From: Roseateles sp.
GTDB lineage: Bacteria; Pseudomonadota; Gammaproteobacteria; Burkholderiales; Burkholderiaceae_C
Direction: 5' to 3'
Length of the DNA stretch: 50,766 bases
NCBI GenBank assembly: GCA_016790285.1
Contig: JAEUPJ010000086.1
Span: 1 to 50,766, forward strand
The translations under genes and the position numbers were made by a program. The notes below the pieces were generated by a model, which was not told the origin of the DNA, did not search any database, and saw nothing but the letters and a program-made list of their open reading frames with translations. This document shows, piece after piece, positions 7,718 to 14,804 of the stretch (position 1 is its first letter; each line of letters starts with the position of its first letter).

Positions 7718-9229
7718 ATGAACACCTCGACCCTGATCCAGAAAGTCTGGAACTTCTGCCACACGCTGCGCGACGACGGCGTGGGCTATGGCGACTACCT
7801 GGAGCAGCTGACCTATCTGCTGTTCCTGAAGATGGCGCACGAATATGCGCAGCCGCCCTACCAGCGCGACACGCGCATTCCCAAGGGCTATGACTGGGCC
7901 ACGCTGCGGCCACTGACCGGCGAGCCGCTGGAGGCCCAGTACCTGGCCACCCTGCACGAGCTGGGTCGGCAGGGCGGCATGCTGGGTGCGATCTTCTTCA
8001 AGGCACAGAACAAGATCCAGGACCCGGCCAAGCTGAGTCGGCTGGTGCAGATGATCGACGAGCAGGCCTGGGTAGGCATGGACGCCGACATGAAGGGAGA
8101 CCTCTACGAAGGCCTGCTGCAGAAGAACGCCGAGGACACCAAGAGCGGCGCGGGCCAGTACTTCACGCCGCGCGCGCTGATCCAGGCGATGGTGGCATGC
8201 ATGCGCCCGAAGCCGGGTCAGACGATTGCGGACCCGGCCTGCGGTACGGGAGGCTTCTTCCTGGCGGCCAACGAGTGGCTGACGGGCACGGGGCCGTGGC
8301 TGAGGGATCACGGCGATTGGCTCGGCTACGAGAGGCCCAAGCTGACCAAGCCGCAGAAGGCCTTCCTGCGCGACGAGACCTTCCACGGCAACGAGATCGT
8401 GCCCGGTACCCGCCGCATGTGCCTGATGAACCTGATGCTGCATGGCGTGGGCGACCTGGTGGGCGAGCCGTCGGTGGAGCGCGCCGACGCGCTCATCGCC
8501 GAGCCGCGGCTTCCGGTGGACCTGGTGCTGGCCAACCCGCCCTTCGGCAAGAAGAGCAGCATGACCATCACCAACGAGGAAGGCGAGGAGGACCGCGACG
8601 CGCTGCTGTACGAGCGGCAGGACTTCTGGGAGACCACGTCGAACAAGCAGCTGAATTTCCTGCAGCACATCGTCAGCATGCTCAAGGTGAATGGCCGGGC
8701 AGCCGTGGTGTTGCCTGACAACGTGCTGTTCGAGGGCGGCGCCGGCGAGAAGATCCGCCGCAAGCTGCTGGAAACCTGCGATGTGCACACGGTGCTGCGG
8801 CTGCCCACCGGCATCTTCTACGCGCAAGGCGTGAAGGCCAACGTGGTGTTCTTCGACAACGCACCGAAGGACGGCCGGGTGCATACGAAAGGTGTGTGGT
8901 TCTACGACCTGCGCACCAACCAGCACTTCACGCTGAAGACGCGGCCGCTGAAGCTCGTCGACCTTCAGGATTTCATCCGTTGCTACCACCCGGCCAACCG
9001 GCATGAACGTGTGGCCACCGACCGGTTCAAGTTCTACGCCTACGAAGATCTGATTGCTCGGGACAAGGCCAGCCTGGACGTGTTCTGGCTCAAGGACAAG
9101 AGCCTGGACAACCTGGACGACCTGCCCCCGCCCGATGTCCTGCAGCAGGAGATCATCGAGCACCTGGAGGCGGCGCTGAGCGCATTCAGGGACGTGGCGG
9201 CGGCGTTGCCAGCGCTGCCCCAGCGCTGA
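7718..9229 (+). CDS. hsdM: Type I restriction-modification methyltransferase subunit M
   Basis: This 503-residue N6-adenine methyltransferase protects host DNA as part of the HsdM2S complex. The helical N-terminal domain spans about 1-130. The catalytic domain has the AdoMet motif DPACGTGGF at 172-180 and the catalytic NPPF at 273-276, followed by GKKS. It is the last gene of the island and, unlike the others, is separated by a 56-base gap from mrr, so it may also have its own promoter; that would let methylation be set up independently of restriction (inference). The order R-S-...-M is the reverse of the common M-S-R. The convergent hydrolase gene ends only 18 bases downstream, with no clear terminator. 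Confidence 0.95.
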   Translation: MNTSTLIQKVWNFCHTLRDDGVGYGDYLEQLTYLLFLKMAHEYAQPPYQRDTRIPKGYDWATLRPLTGEPLEAQYLATLHELGRQGGMLGAIFFKAQNKIQDPAKLSRLVQMIDEQAWVGMDADMKGDLYEGLLQKNAEDTKSGAGQYFTPRALIQAMVACMRPKPGQTIADPACGTGGFFLAANEWLTGTGPWLRDHGDWLGYERPKLTKPQKAFLRDETFHGNEIVPGTRRMCLMNLMLHGVGDLVGEPSVERADALIAEPRLPVDLVLANPPFGKKSSMTITNEEGEEDRDALLYERQDFWETTSNKQLNFLQHIVSMLKVNGRAAVVLPDNVLFEGGAGEKIRRKLLETCDVHTVLRLPTGIFYAQGVKANVVFFDNAPKDGRVHTKGVWFYDLRTNQHFTLKTRPLKLVDLQDFIRCYHPANRHERVATDRFKFYAYEDLIARDKASLDVFWLKDKSLDNLDDLPPPDVLQQEIIEHLEAALSAFRDVAAALPALPQR

Positions 9230-9247
9230 GCGGCAGCCGCGCCCGCC

Positions 9248-10198
9248 TTACCGCAGCGCTGCCGCCAACAACCCCCTCTGCCGCAACCACTCTTCCGCCC
9301 GCCTCGGCCAGGCGGACGCGTTGCCCAGGCCATCGCGCATGCCGATGCCGTGACCGCCCTGCTCGAACACATAGAGCTCGGCTGGTACACCGGCACGGGT
9401 CAGGGCATCGAAGTACAACAGGCTGTTCTGCGCCGGCACGCTTTTGTCCCCCTGCGTATGCACCAGCAACGTGGGCGGCGTGGCGGGGCTGACTTGTTGG
9501 TCGAGCGACATCAGCGCCTGCAGTGCCGGGCTGGGTGAGTCGCCGAGCAGCGCGCGGCGGGAGCCGGCGTGGGTGGCGGGGCCGGTCATCGTGATGACGG
9601 GGTAGACGAGCACGGCGAAGTCGGGGCGGGCGCTGGTGGTGTCGAGCGCGGCGCCGGTGCGGCCGTCGGGGTGGTCGAAGAGGGTGCTGGCGCTGGCGGC
9701 GAGGTGGCCGCCGGCGGAGCTGCCCAGCACGCCGATGCGCTGCGGGTCCACGCCGAACTCGACCGCGCGCGAGCGCACGAGGCGCAGGGCGCGCAGCACA
9801 TCCTGCAGCGGTGCGGGGTGGCCCCAGTCCTGCAGCCGGCTCTTGAGCAGGAAGGTGGTGATGCCCAGCGTGCTCAGCCACGCGGCGTACTGCGTGCCCT
9901 CGCGGTTCATGGAGAGGTAGCTGTAGCCGCCGCCCGGGCACACGATGACGGCGGTGCCGTTGGGCCGGTCCACGGCCGGCGGCACGACGGTCAGCGTGGG
10001 CACGGACACGTGGCGGATGCCGCCGCCAGCGTCGACCTGCTCGGGGCCGATGTCTCCCCGCGCGGCGGGCGCGTCGGGGCGCGTGGCGGGCGGCACGCCC
10101 TCGGGCCACAGCGGCAGCACGGTGGGTGTGGCGGTGGCGATGTCGGGCAGCAGGGCGGTCAGGGGCATGAGGCTGAAGAGGCGGCGGGGCAGCGGCAT
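9248..10198 (-). CDS. Exported alpha/beta hydrolase (acetyl-xylan-esterase-like)
   Basis: The 316-residue protein is an alpha/beta hydrolase of the esterase group often annotated as xylan acetylesterase-like. It has an oxyanion-loop motif PGGGY at 88-92, the nucleophile elbow GSSAGG (S161), the LLVHTQGDKSVP strand that usually carries the acid, and the histidine in EQGGHGIGM near the C-terminus. The N-terminus (PRRLFSLMPLTALLPDIATA) looks like a weak signal peptide, so the enzyme is probably periplasmic. No good ribosome site is seen before the chosen ATG; the in-frame ATG at residue 11 is an alternative. The substrate cannot be told from the sequence. It converges on hsdM. Confidence 0.82.
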   Translation of the reverse strand: MPLPRRLFSLMPLTALLPDIATATPTVLPLWPEGVPPATRPDAPAARGDIGPEQVDAGGGIRHVSVPTLTVVPPAVDRPNGTAVIVCPGGGYSYLSMNREGTQYAAWLSTLGITTFLLKSRLQDWGHPAPLQDVLRALRLVRSRAVEFGVDPQRIGVLGSSAGGHLAASASTLFDHPDGRTGAALDTTSARPDFAVLVYPVITMTGPATHAGSRRALLGDSPSPALQALMSLDQQVSPATPPTLLVHTQGDKSVPAQNSLLYFDALTRAGVPAELYVFEQGGHGIGMRDGLGNASAWPRRAEEWLRQRGLLAAALR

Positions 10199-10250
10199 GG
10201 CGCGAGTGTGCCCGCCGCGCTGGCCCTTGGGCGGGCGCGGGCTTGATCGC

Positions 10251-11099
10251 TCAGCCGGTTGACCGCGGCGCCAGCCATTGCCCCACGCACCCCATGGCTT
10301 GCGGCGTGCGCGCGAGGCTGCGGTGGTTGGTGCCGGGCAGCTGTTGCACCGTCACCGCGCACCCGGCCGCGCGCAGGCGCTGTGCCAGGCGCAGCGAATG
10401 GTGGTGGGGCACCTGGCGGTCGCGCTCGGCCAGCAGCACGAGCACCTCGCAGGCCAGCGCCTGTGCGGCCGTGCCCGAGTCCAGGGGCGAGCGCAGCAGC
10501 GGCGCGAGCGGCATCAGCAGCGGGTTGCGCGCGAGCAGGGCCTTGAGGCTCAGGAAGGGCGAGATGAGGGTGAGGCTGGTGGGCGGGCACCCCTGCGCCG
10601 CCCGCCGCGCCGCGAGCTGCATGGCCACGCCGCTGCCGAGGCTGCGCCCGGCCAGGTGCAGGGCCGACGGCGGCAGGCCGAGCTGCGCCAGGCCCCAGGC
10701 GGCGATGGCCTCGGCGTCGGCCACGCAGGCGGCTTCACCCGGCCAGCCGGTGCTGCCGCCCAGGCCGCGGTAGTTGAAGGCGAGCAGCGCGCAGTCGTCG
10801 GGCAGCCAGCCGGCGAGGTCGGGCGTCCAGGCCACATGCTCGTTGCGCCCGCCAAACCACAGCAGCAGGCGCTGCGGCGCGGCGGCGGCGGGCGCGGTGA
10901 GCCACCCTTGCAGGCGCACGCCGCCCGGTCGCTCCAGGCCCACGGCCTGCGTGTGGCGCCGCGCTGCGCCGGGGCCCGGCTGGGTGCGGCGGATGCGCCA
11001 GGCCCGGCCGAAGAGCAGCCGGCCCTGGGCCAGGGCGATGAGAAGGAGGAGCGAGGCCCAGAGCAGCAGGGCCCACGCCCAGGCGGGGAGGGTCGACAT
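10251..11099 (-). CDS. Membrane-anchored alpha/beta hydrolase (S33/BAAT-like)
   Basis: The 282-residue protein starts with one hydrophobic helix (WAWALLLWASLLLLIALA) and continues into an alpha/beta hydrolase fold with LLLWFGGRNEHVAWTPDLAGW, a nucleophile elbow AGRSLGSGVAM, an acid region LVLLAERDRQVP and a histidine in PGTNHRSLART. This is the layout of YfhR/BEM46-type hydrolases anchored to the inner membrane. The frame is open to an ATG at 11162, which has a somewhat better ribosome site (AGGCGG). That start would leave only 29 bases to the divergent eutB, so the ATG at 11099, directly before the membrane helix, is preferred. Substrate unknown. Confidence 0.78.
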   Translation of the reverse strand: MSTLPAWAWALLLWASLLLLIALAQGRLLFGRAWRIRRTQPGPGAARRHTQAVGLERPGGVRLQGWLTAPAAAAPQRLLLWFGGRNEHVAWTPDLAGWLPDDCALLAFNYRGLGGSTGWPGEAACVADAEAIAAWGLAQLGLPPSALHLAGRSLGSGVAMQLAARRAAQGCPPTSLTLISPFLSLKALLARNPLLMPLAPLLRSPLDSGTAAQALACEVLVLLAERDRQVPHHHSLRLAQRLRAAGCAVTVQQLPGTNHRSLARTPQAMGCVGQWLAPRSTG

Positions 11100-11191
11100 C
11101 AGGGCCGCCAGCCTAGGCGCCGGGCATGACAGCCGGGTGATCGTCGCGGTTTCGTCATGCATTTGCCGCCTGCCCGACGCACACTTCGCCC

Positions 11192-12559
11192 ATGGCCTAC
11201 ACGCACACCCTGGGCGGCGAGCGTTTTGCGTTCGGTGACCTGCGCACCTTGCTGGCCCGCGCCAGCCCGCGCCGCTCCGGCGACGAGCTGGCCGGCGTGG
11301 CCGCCGCCACGGCCCGGGAGCGGGTGGCGGCGCAGCTCGCCCTGGCGGACCTGCCGCTGACGGCCTTCCTGAGCGAAGCCGTGGTGCCCTACGAGAGCGA
11401 CGAGGTCACGCGCCTCATCGTGGACACGCACGACGCCGCCGCCTTCGCGCCCGTGCGCCACCTGACGGTGGGCGGCCTGCGCGACGCCTTGCTGGCCGGC
11501 GTCGTCGACCCCGCGGCCCTGGCGCCCGGCCTCACGCCGGAGATGGCCGCGGCCGTCACCAAGCTGTGCCGCGTGCAGGACCTGCTCCTGATCGCGCAGC
11601 GCTGCGAGGTCGTCACGCAGTTCCGCAGCACCCTGGGCCTGCGCGGCCGCCTGGCCACGCGCCTGCAGCCCAACCACCCGACCGACGACGAGACGGGCAT
11701 CGCCGCCAGCCTGCTGGACGGCCTGCTGATGGGCGCGGGCGACGCCGTCATCGGCATCAACCCCGCCACCGACAACCTGCCGCAGGTCATGCGCCTGCTG
11801 GGCCTGCTGGACACCGTCATCTCGCGGCACGAGATCCCGACGCAGGGCTGCGTGCTGACCCATGTGACGACGACCCTCGAGGCCATCCGCCGCGGCGCGC
11901 CGGTGGACCTGGTGTTCCAGTCCGTCGCCGGCACGCAGGCCGCCAACCGCGGCTTCGGCGTCGACCTCGCGCTGCTGGCCGAGGCGCAGGACGCCGCCCT
12001 GCAGCTGCGGCGCGGCGGGCGCCACGTCATGTACTTCGAGACCGGCCAGGGCAGCGCGCTGTCCAGCGGCGGCCACCACGGCTGCGACCAGCAGACGCTC
12101 GAATGCCGTGCCTATGCCGTGGCGCGGCGCTTCGAGCCGCTGCTGGTCAACAGCGTGGTCGGCTTCATCGGCCCGGAGTACCTGTTCGACGGCAAGCAGA
12201 TCCTGCGCGCCGGCCTGGAGGACCATTGCGCGGGCAAGCTGCTGGGCCTGCCGATGGGAGTGGATGTCTGCTTCACCAACCACGCCGAGGCCGATGTCGA
12301 CGACCTCGACAGCCTGCTCACGCTGCTGTGCACGGCGGGCTGCAACTACATCATGGGCGTACCGGGCTCGGACGACATCATGCTCGGCTACCAGAGCACG
12401 AGCTTTCATGACGCGCTGGCCATGCGGCGCCTGCTCGGGCTGCGGCCGGCGCCCGAGTTCGAGGCCTGGCTGCAGCGCGTGGGCGTCTTCAGCGGCCCGC
12501 TGGCGCTTGCCGACGGCCTGCCCGAACGCTTCGCCGCACTGCTGGCGCTGCCGTCATGA
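11192..12559 (+). CDS. eutB: Ethanolamine ammonia-lyase large subunit
   Basis: EutB (455 residues, normal length) is the catalytic subunit of the adenosylcobalamin enzyme that splits ethanolamine into acetaldehyde and ammonia. Recognisable stretches are the N-terminus MAYTHTLGGERFAFGDLRTL, FRSTLGLRGRLATRLQPNHP, YFETGQGSALSSG, MGVDVCFTNHAEAD and YIMGVPGSDDIMLGYQSTSF. The start matches the usual EutB N-terminus although no strong ribosome site precedes it. The stop overlaps eutC by 4 bases. There is no transporter, aldehyde dehydrogenase, eutR or microcompartment gene in the window, so the pathway must be completed elsewhere. The short upstream gap leaves no room for a cobalamin riboswitch. Confidence 0.96.
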   Translation: MAYTHTLGGERFAFGDLRTLLARASPRRSGDELAGVAAATARERVAAQLALADLPLTAFLSEAVVPYESDEVTRLIVDTHDAAAFAPVRHLTVGGLRDALLAGVVDPAALAPGLTPEMAAAVTKLCRVQDLLLIAQRCEVVTQFRSTLGLRGRLATRLQPNHPTDDETGIAASLLDGLLMGAGDAVIGINPATDNLPQVMRLLGLLDTVISRHEIPTQGCVLTHVTTTLEAIRRGAPVDLVFQSVAGTQAANRGFGVDLALLAEAQDAALQLRRGGRHVMYFETGQGSALSSGGHHGCDQQTLECRAYAVARRFEPLLVNSVVGFIGPEYLFDGKQILRAGLEDHCAGKLLGLPMGVDVCFTNHAEADVDDLDSLLTLLCTAGCNYIMGVPGSDDIMLGYQSTSFHDALAMRRLLGLRPAPEFEAWLQRVGVFSGPLALADGLPERFAALLALPS

Positions 12560-13374
12560 AGCCGCCGGTCACACCCCAGCCGTGGGCGCTGCTGCGTGCC
12601 CACACGGCGGCCCGCATCGGCCTGGGCCGTGCGGGCGCGAGCCTGCCCACGGCGGCGCATCTGGCGTTTCAGGAAGCCCATGCCGCTGCGCGGGACGCCG
12701 TGCACCTGCCGTTGCAGGCCGAGCCCCTGCTTGCCGGCCTGCGCGCGCTCAGCGAGGCGCCCCTGCAGGTGCAAAGCCGCGCCGCGGACCGCGCGACCTA
12801 TCTGCAGCGGCCCGACCTGGGCCGGCGGTTGAGCGAGGCCAGCGCGGCGCAGCTGGCGGCGCTGAACCCGCCCGAGGTCGACCTGGCGTTCGTGCTGGCG
12901 GACGGGCTGTCGCCCCTCGCGCTGCAGCGCCAGGCGCTGCCGTTGTTCACGGCCTTGCGGGAGCGGCTGGTGCTTGACGGGCGCTGGACCTGGGCGCCAC
13001 CCGTGCTGGCCACCCAGGCGCGCGTGGCGCTGGGCGACGAGGTCGGCGCGCTGCTGAAGGCGCGTTGCGTGGTGGTGCTGATCGGGGAAAGGCCCGGCCT
13101 CTCGGCGCCGGACAGCCTGGGCGTGTACTTCAGCTGGGCGCCGCGTGTGGGCCTGACGGATGCCGAGCGCAACTGCCTGTCCAACGTGCGCCCCGAGGGC
13201 CTGGCGCCTGCCGCGGCGGCGGCACGCCTGCACGGCCTGCTGCGCCAGGCGCGGGCGCGCCAGCTCACCGGTGTGGGCCTGAAGGACGAGCACGACGAGC
13301 CGGCCGGCCAGGCCGCTGGCGCCGCCGTGACGTCGGCGGCGTTGCTTCGCCTGCTCTACCGCGAGGGCGGCTGA
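12556..13374 (+). CDS. eutC: Ethanolamine ammonia-lyase small subunit
   Basis: EutC (272 residues) pairs with EutB to bind adenosylcobalamin. Diagnostic parts are ARIGLGRAGASLPT near the N-terminus, VVVLIGERPGLSAPDSLGVY and CLSNVRPEGLAPAAAA in the C-terminal half. It starts within the eutB stop (ATGA), which fits equimolar synthesis of the two subunits. The 3' end overlaps by 19 bases the convergent small gene on the minus strand. Confidence 0.95.
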   Translation: MKPPVTPQPWALLRAHTAARIGLGRAGASLPTAAHLAFQEAHAAARDAVHLPLQAEPLLAGLRALSEAPLQVQSRAADRATYLQRPDLGRRLSEASAAQLAALNPPEVDLAFVLADGLSPLALQRQALPLFTALRERLVLDGRWTWAPPVLATQARVALGDEVGALLKARCVVVLIGERPGLSAPDSLGVYFSWAPRVGLTDAERNCLSNVRPEGLAPAAAAARLHGLLRQARARQLTGVGLKDEHDEPAGQAAGAAVTSAALLRLLYREGG

Positions 13375-13559
13375 GCGCCGCTGCGGCGCGGCGTCAGCGT
13401 GTCCACGCCGGCCCCCGGGTCTTCCTCCCCGGCCACCGAGTCGTCGAAGGCGCCGTCCTTCAGGTCGCGCGCGGGGCGGTCATGGGCGGTCGGGCGGTCG
13501 GGCTGCACCGGCGGCGGGGGCGGGTCGGTGGGCGGGCTGCGGCTGGGGTCGTGGGACAT
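13356..13559 (-). CDS. Small proline-rich hypothetical protein
   Basis: This is a 67-residue, Pro/Asp/Arg-rich, probably disordered protein (PPTDPPPPPVQPDRP) without membrane segments or recognisable domain. Support comes from a ribosome site GGAGA placed about 8 bases before the ATG and from its place downstream of the PRC-barrel gene in the same direction. Its 3' end overlaps the eutC 3' end by 19 bases. A strong stem-loop followed by a T-rich tract lies immediately upstream, so it either has a start site inside that leader or is expressed by read-through. Function unknown. Confidence 0.5.
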   Translation of the reverse strand: MSHDPSRSPPTDPPPPPVQPDRPTAHDRPARDLKDGAFDDSVAGEEDPGAGVDTLTPRRSGAQPPSR

Positions 13560-13570
13560 GGCGGGTCTCC

Positions 13571-13599
13571 AATGAAGAAAGGGGCGGCCAGGCCGCCCC
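13571..13599 (-). terminator. Rho-independent-type terminator after the PRC-barrel gene
   Basis: On the minus strand a 9-bp perfect stem (GGGGCGGCC and its complement, 13581-13599) is followed by CCCTTTCTTCATT. A second inverted repeat, CGCGCGT with ACGCGCG (13610-13630), precedes it. The start of the 67-aa gene lies about 20 bases beyond. Confidence 0.6.
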
Positions 13600-13640
13600 G
13601 TGCGCTGAACGCGCGTGAACTCAACGCGCGGCTTGCGCGA

Positions 13641-13991
13641 TCACATCCACCAGGTGGAGCCGTAGTAGTCGTAGACCTTGCGGCCGTACTCGTCGTTGTA
13701 GTTGGGCGTCTCGTCCATCGCGTAGCGGGGGGCGCGCTCCAGCTGGGCCTTGTCGATGTTCACGACGTAGCCGTCCTTGACGGTGTCGTACTTGAGCTGG
13801 TCCCAGGGCAGGGGGTAGCGGTCGGTGCCCATGCCGAGGAAGCCGCCGAACTCCAGTGCGGCGTAGCGCACGCGGCCCGAGACCTTGTCGATGACGAGGT
13901 CGTCGATGGAGCCGAGCTTGTCGCCACTGGGGCTGTAGACGTTGGTGCCTTCGACCTTGGACGAGGAAATGGTGGGGCTGACGCTGGCCAT
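13641..13991 (-). CDS. PRC-barrel domain protein
   Basis: The 116-residue protein carries one PRC-barrel domain (about residues 8-85: NVYSPSGDKLGSIDDLVIDK, RVRYAALEFGGFLGMG, RYPLPWDQLKYD) and a Tyr-rich tail ending YDYYGSTWWM. PRC-barrels form small beta-barrels found in photosynthetic reaction-centre H subunits, RimM and many small soluble stress proteins; the last type fits best here. The frame is open further upstream, but the ATG at 13991 has an excellent ribosome site (CAGGAG) and starts just before the domain. It is followed by a terminator-like hairpin. Confidence 0.85.
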   Translation of the reverse strand: MASVSPTISSSKVEGTNVYSPSGDKLGSIDDLVIDKVSGRVRYAALEFGGFLGMGTDRYPLPWDQLKYDTVKDGYVVNIDKAQLERAPRYAMDETPNYNDEYGRKVYDYYGSTWWM

Positions 13992-14162
13992 AGGGGTCTC
14001 CTGAAATGGTTGAACACGGGTCACGGGGGCTGGGTGGGGCCCCCGCCAGGTGCTGTGCACCATGCGTTCACTTTGCGCGGCAGCAGCCGCGGCCACCGTC
14101 GGGCTGTGCGCACCGCCGTTGTAGGCGGGCACCGATGCCGAGGTGACTCGCCCGCGGCCGGC

Positions 14163-14804
14163 TCAGCCCTCGTCCAGGCTGATCAGGCCTTCGCGGATCG
14201 CCCATTTCACGATGCCGGCGATGTCGTGCAGGCCGAGCTTCTTCATGAGCCGGCTGCGGTAGGTGTCCACGGACTTGGGGCTCAGGTGCAGGGCCTCGCC
14301 GATGGCGTTGCTCGTGGCGCCCTGGGCCACCATGAGCAGGATCTGCCGCTCGCGCGGCGACAGCGACTCCTCCGCCGGCTTGCTCGCGCCTTCGGTCAGC
14401 ACGGAGGCGGCGAACTCGGCCGCCTGCGGGCTGAGGAAGCGCCGGCCTGCGGCCACCGCCTCCACCGCCTGCAGCACCTCCGAGCTGGCCGAGCCCTTGA
14501 GCAGGTAGCCCCAGGCCCCCAGGCGCAGCGCCTCGGCGACGTGGCGGGGCTGGTCGGACATGGTCAGCACGATCACGCGCAGGTTCAGGCCGCGCCGCTG
14601 CAGCTCGGCCAGCAGCTCGAAGCCTGAGCGCTGGCCCAGCCGCAGATCCAGCAGCACCACGTCGGGCATGAGCCGCCCGAGGTCGGCCAGCGCGGGCGTG
14701 GGGCCGGCGGCCTCGCCGATGACCTCATGGCCCGCCGTCTCCAGCACGACGCGCAGGCCGTCACGCATGATGGCGTGGTCGTCAACCAGGTAGATGCGGC
14801 TCAT
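14163..14804 (-). CDS. LuxR/NarL-type response regulator
   Basis: The 213-residue protein has a receiver domain with acidic pair D8-D9, phosphoacceptor D53 (VVLLDLRL), T81 and K103, and a C-terminal LuxR-type helix-turn-helix (LSPRERQILLMVAQGATSNAIGEALHLSPKSVDTYRSRLMKKL). It should act as a transcription factor activated by phosphorylation. Its start lies 23 bases inside the end of the PAS histidine kinase gene, which marks that kinase as its partner. It is the last gene of a three-gene operon that starts with a chemoreceptor. Confidence 0.94.
   Translation of the reverse strand: MSRIYLVDDHAIMRDGLRVVLETAGHEVIGEAAGPTPALADLGRLMPDVVLLDLRLGQRSGFELLAELQRRGLNLRVIVLTMSDQPRHVAEALRLGAWGYLLKGSASSEVLQAVEAVAAGRRFLSPQAAEFAASVLTEGASKPAEESLSPRERQILLMVAQGATSNAIGEALHLSPKSVDTYRSRLMKKLGLHDIAGIVKWAIREGLISLDEG

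Noticed and set aside
11100-11191. Cobalamin riboswitch upstream of eutB
   Set aside because: The gap is far too short and no B12-box-like sequence is visible.
13600-13613. GTGCGCTGAACGCG near the 67-aa gene, resembling the palindrome family
   Set aside because: Only the left half matches, the right arm does not, and it lies in a hairpin region downstream of the PRC-barrel gene.
14050-14060. GTGCTGTGCAC upstream of the PRC-barrel gene
   Set aside because: A short palindrome, but with 3-base instead of 6-base spacing, so not the same operator; no further support.
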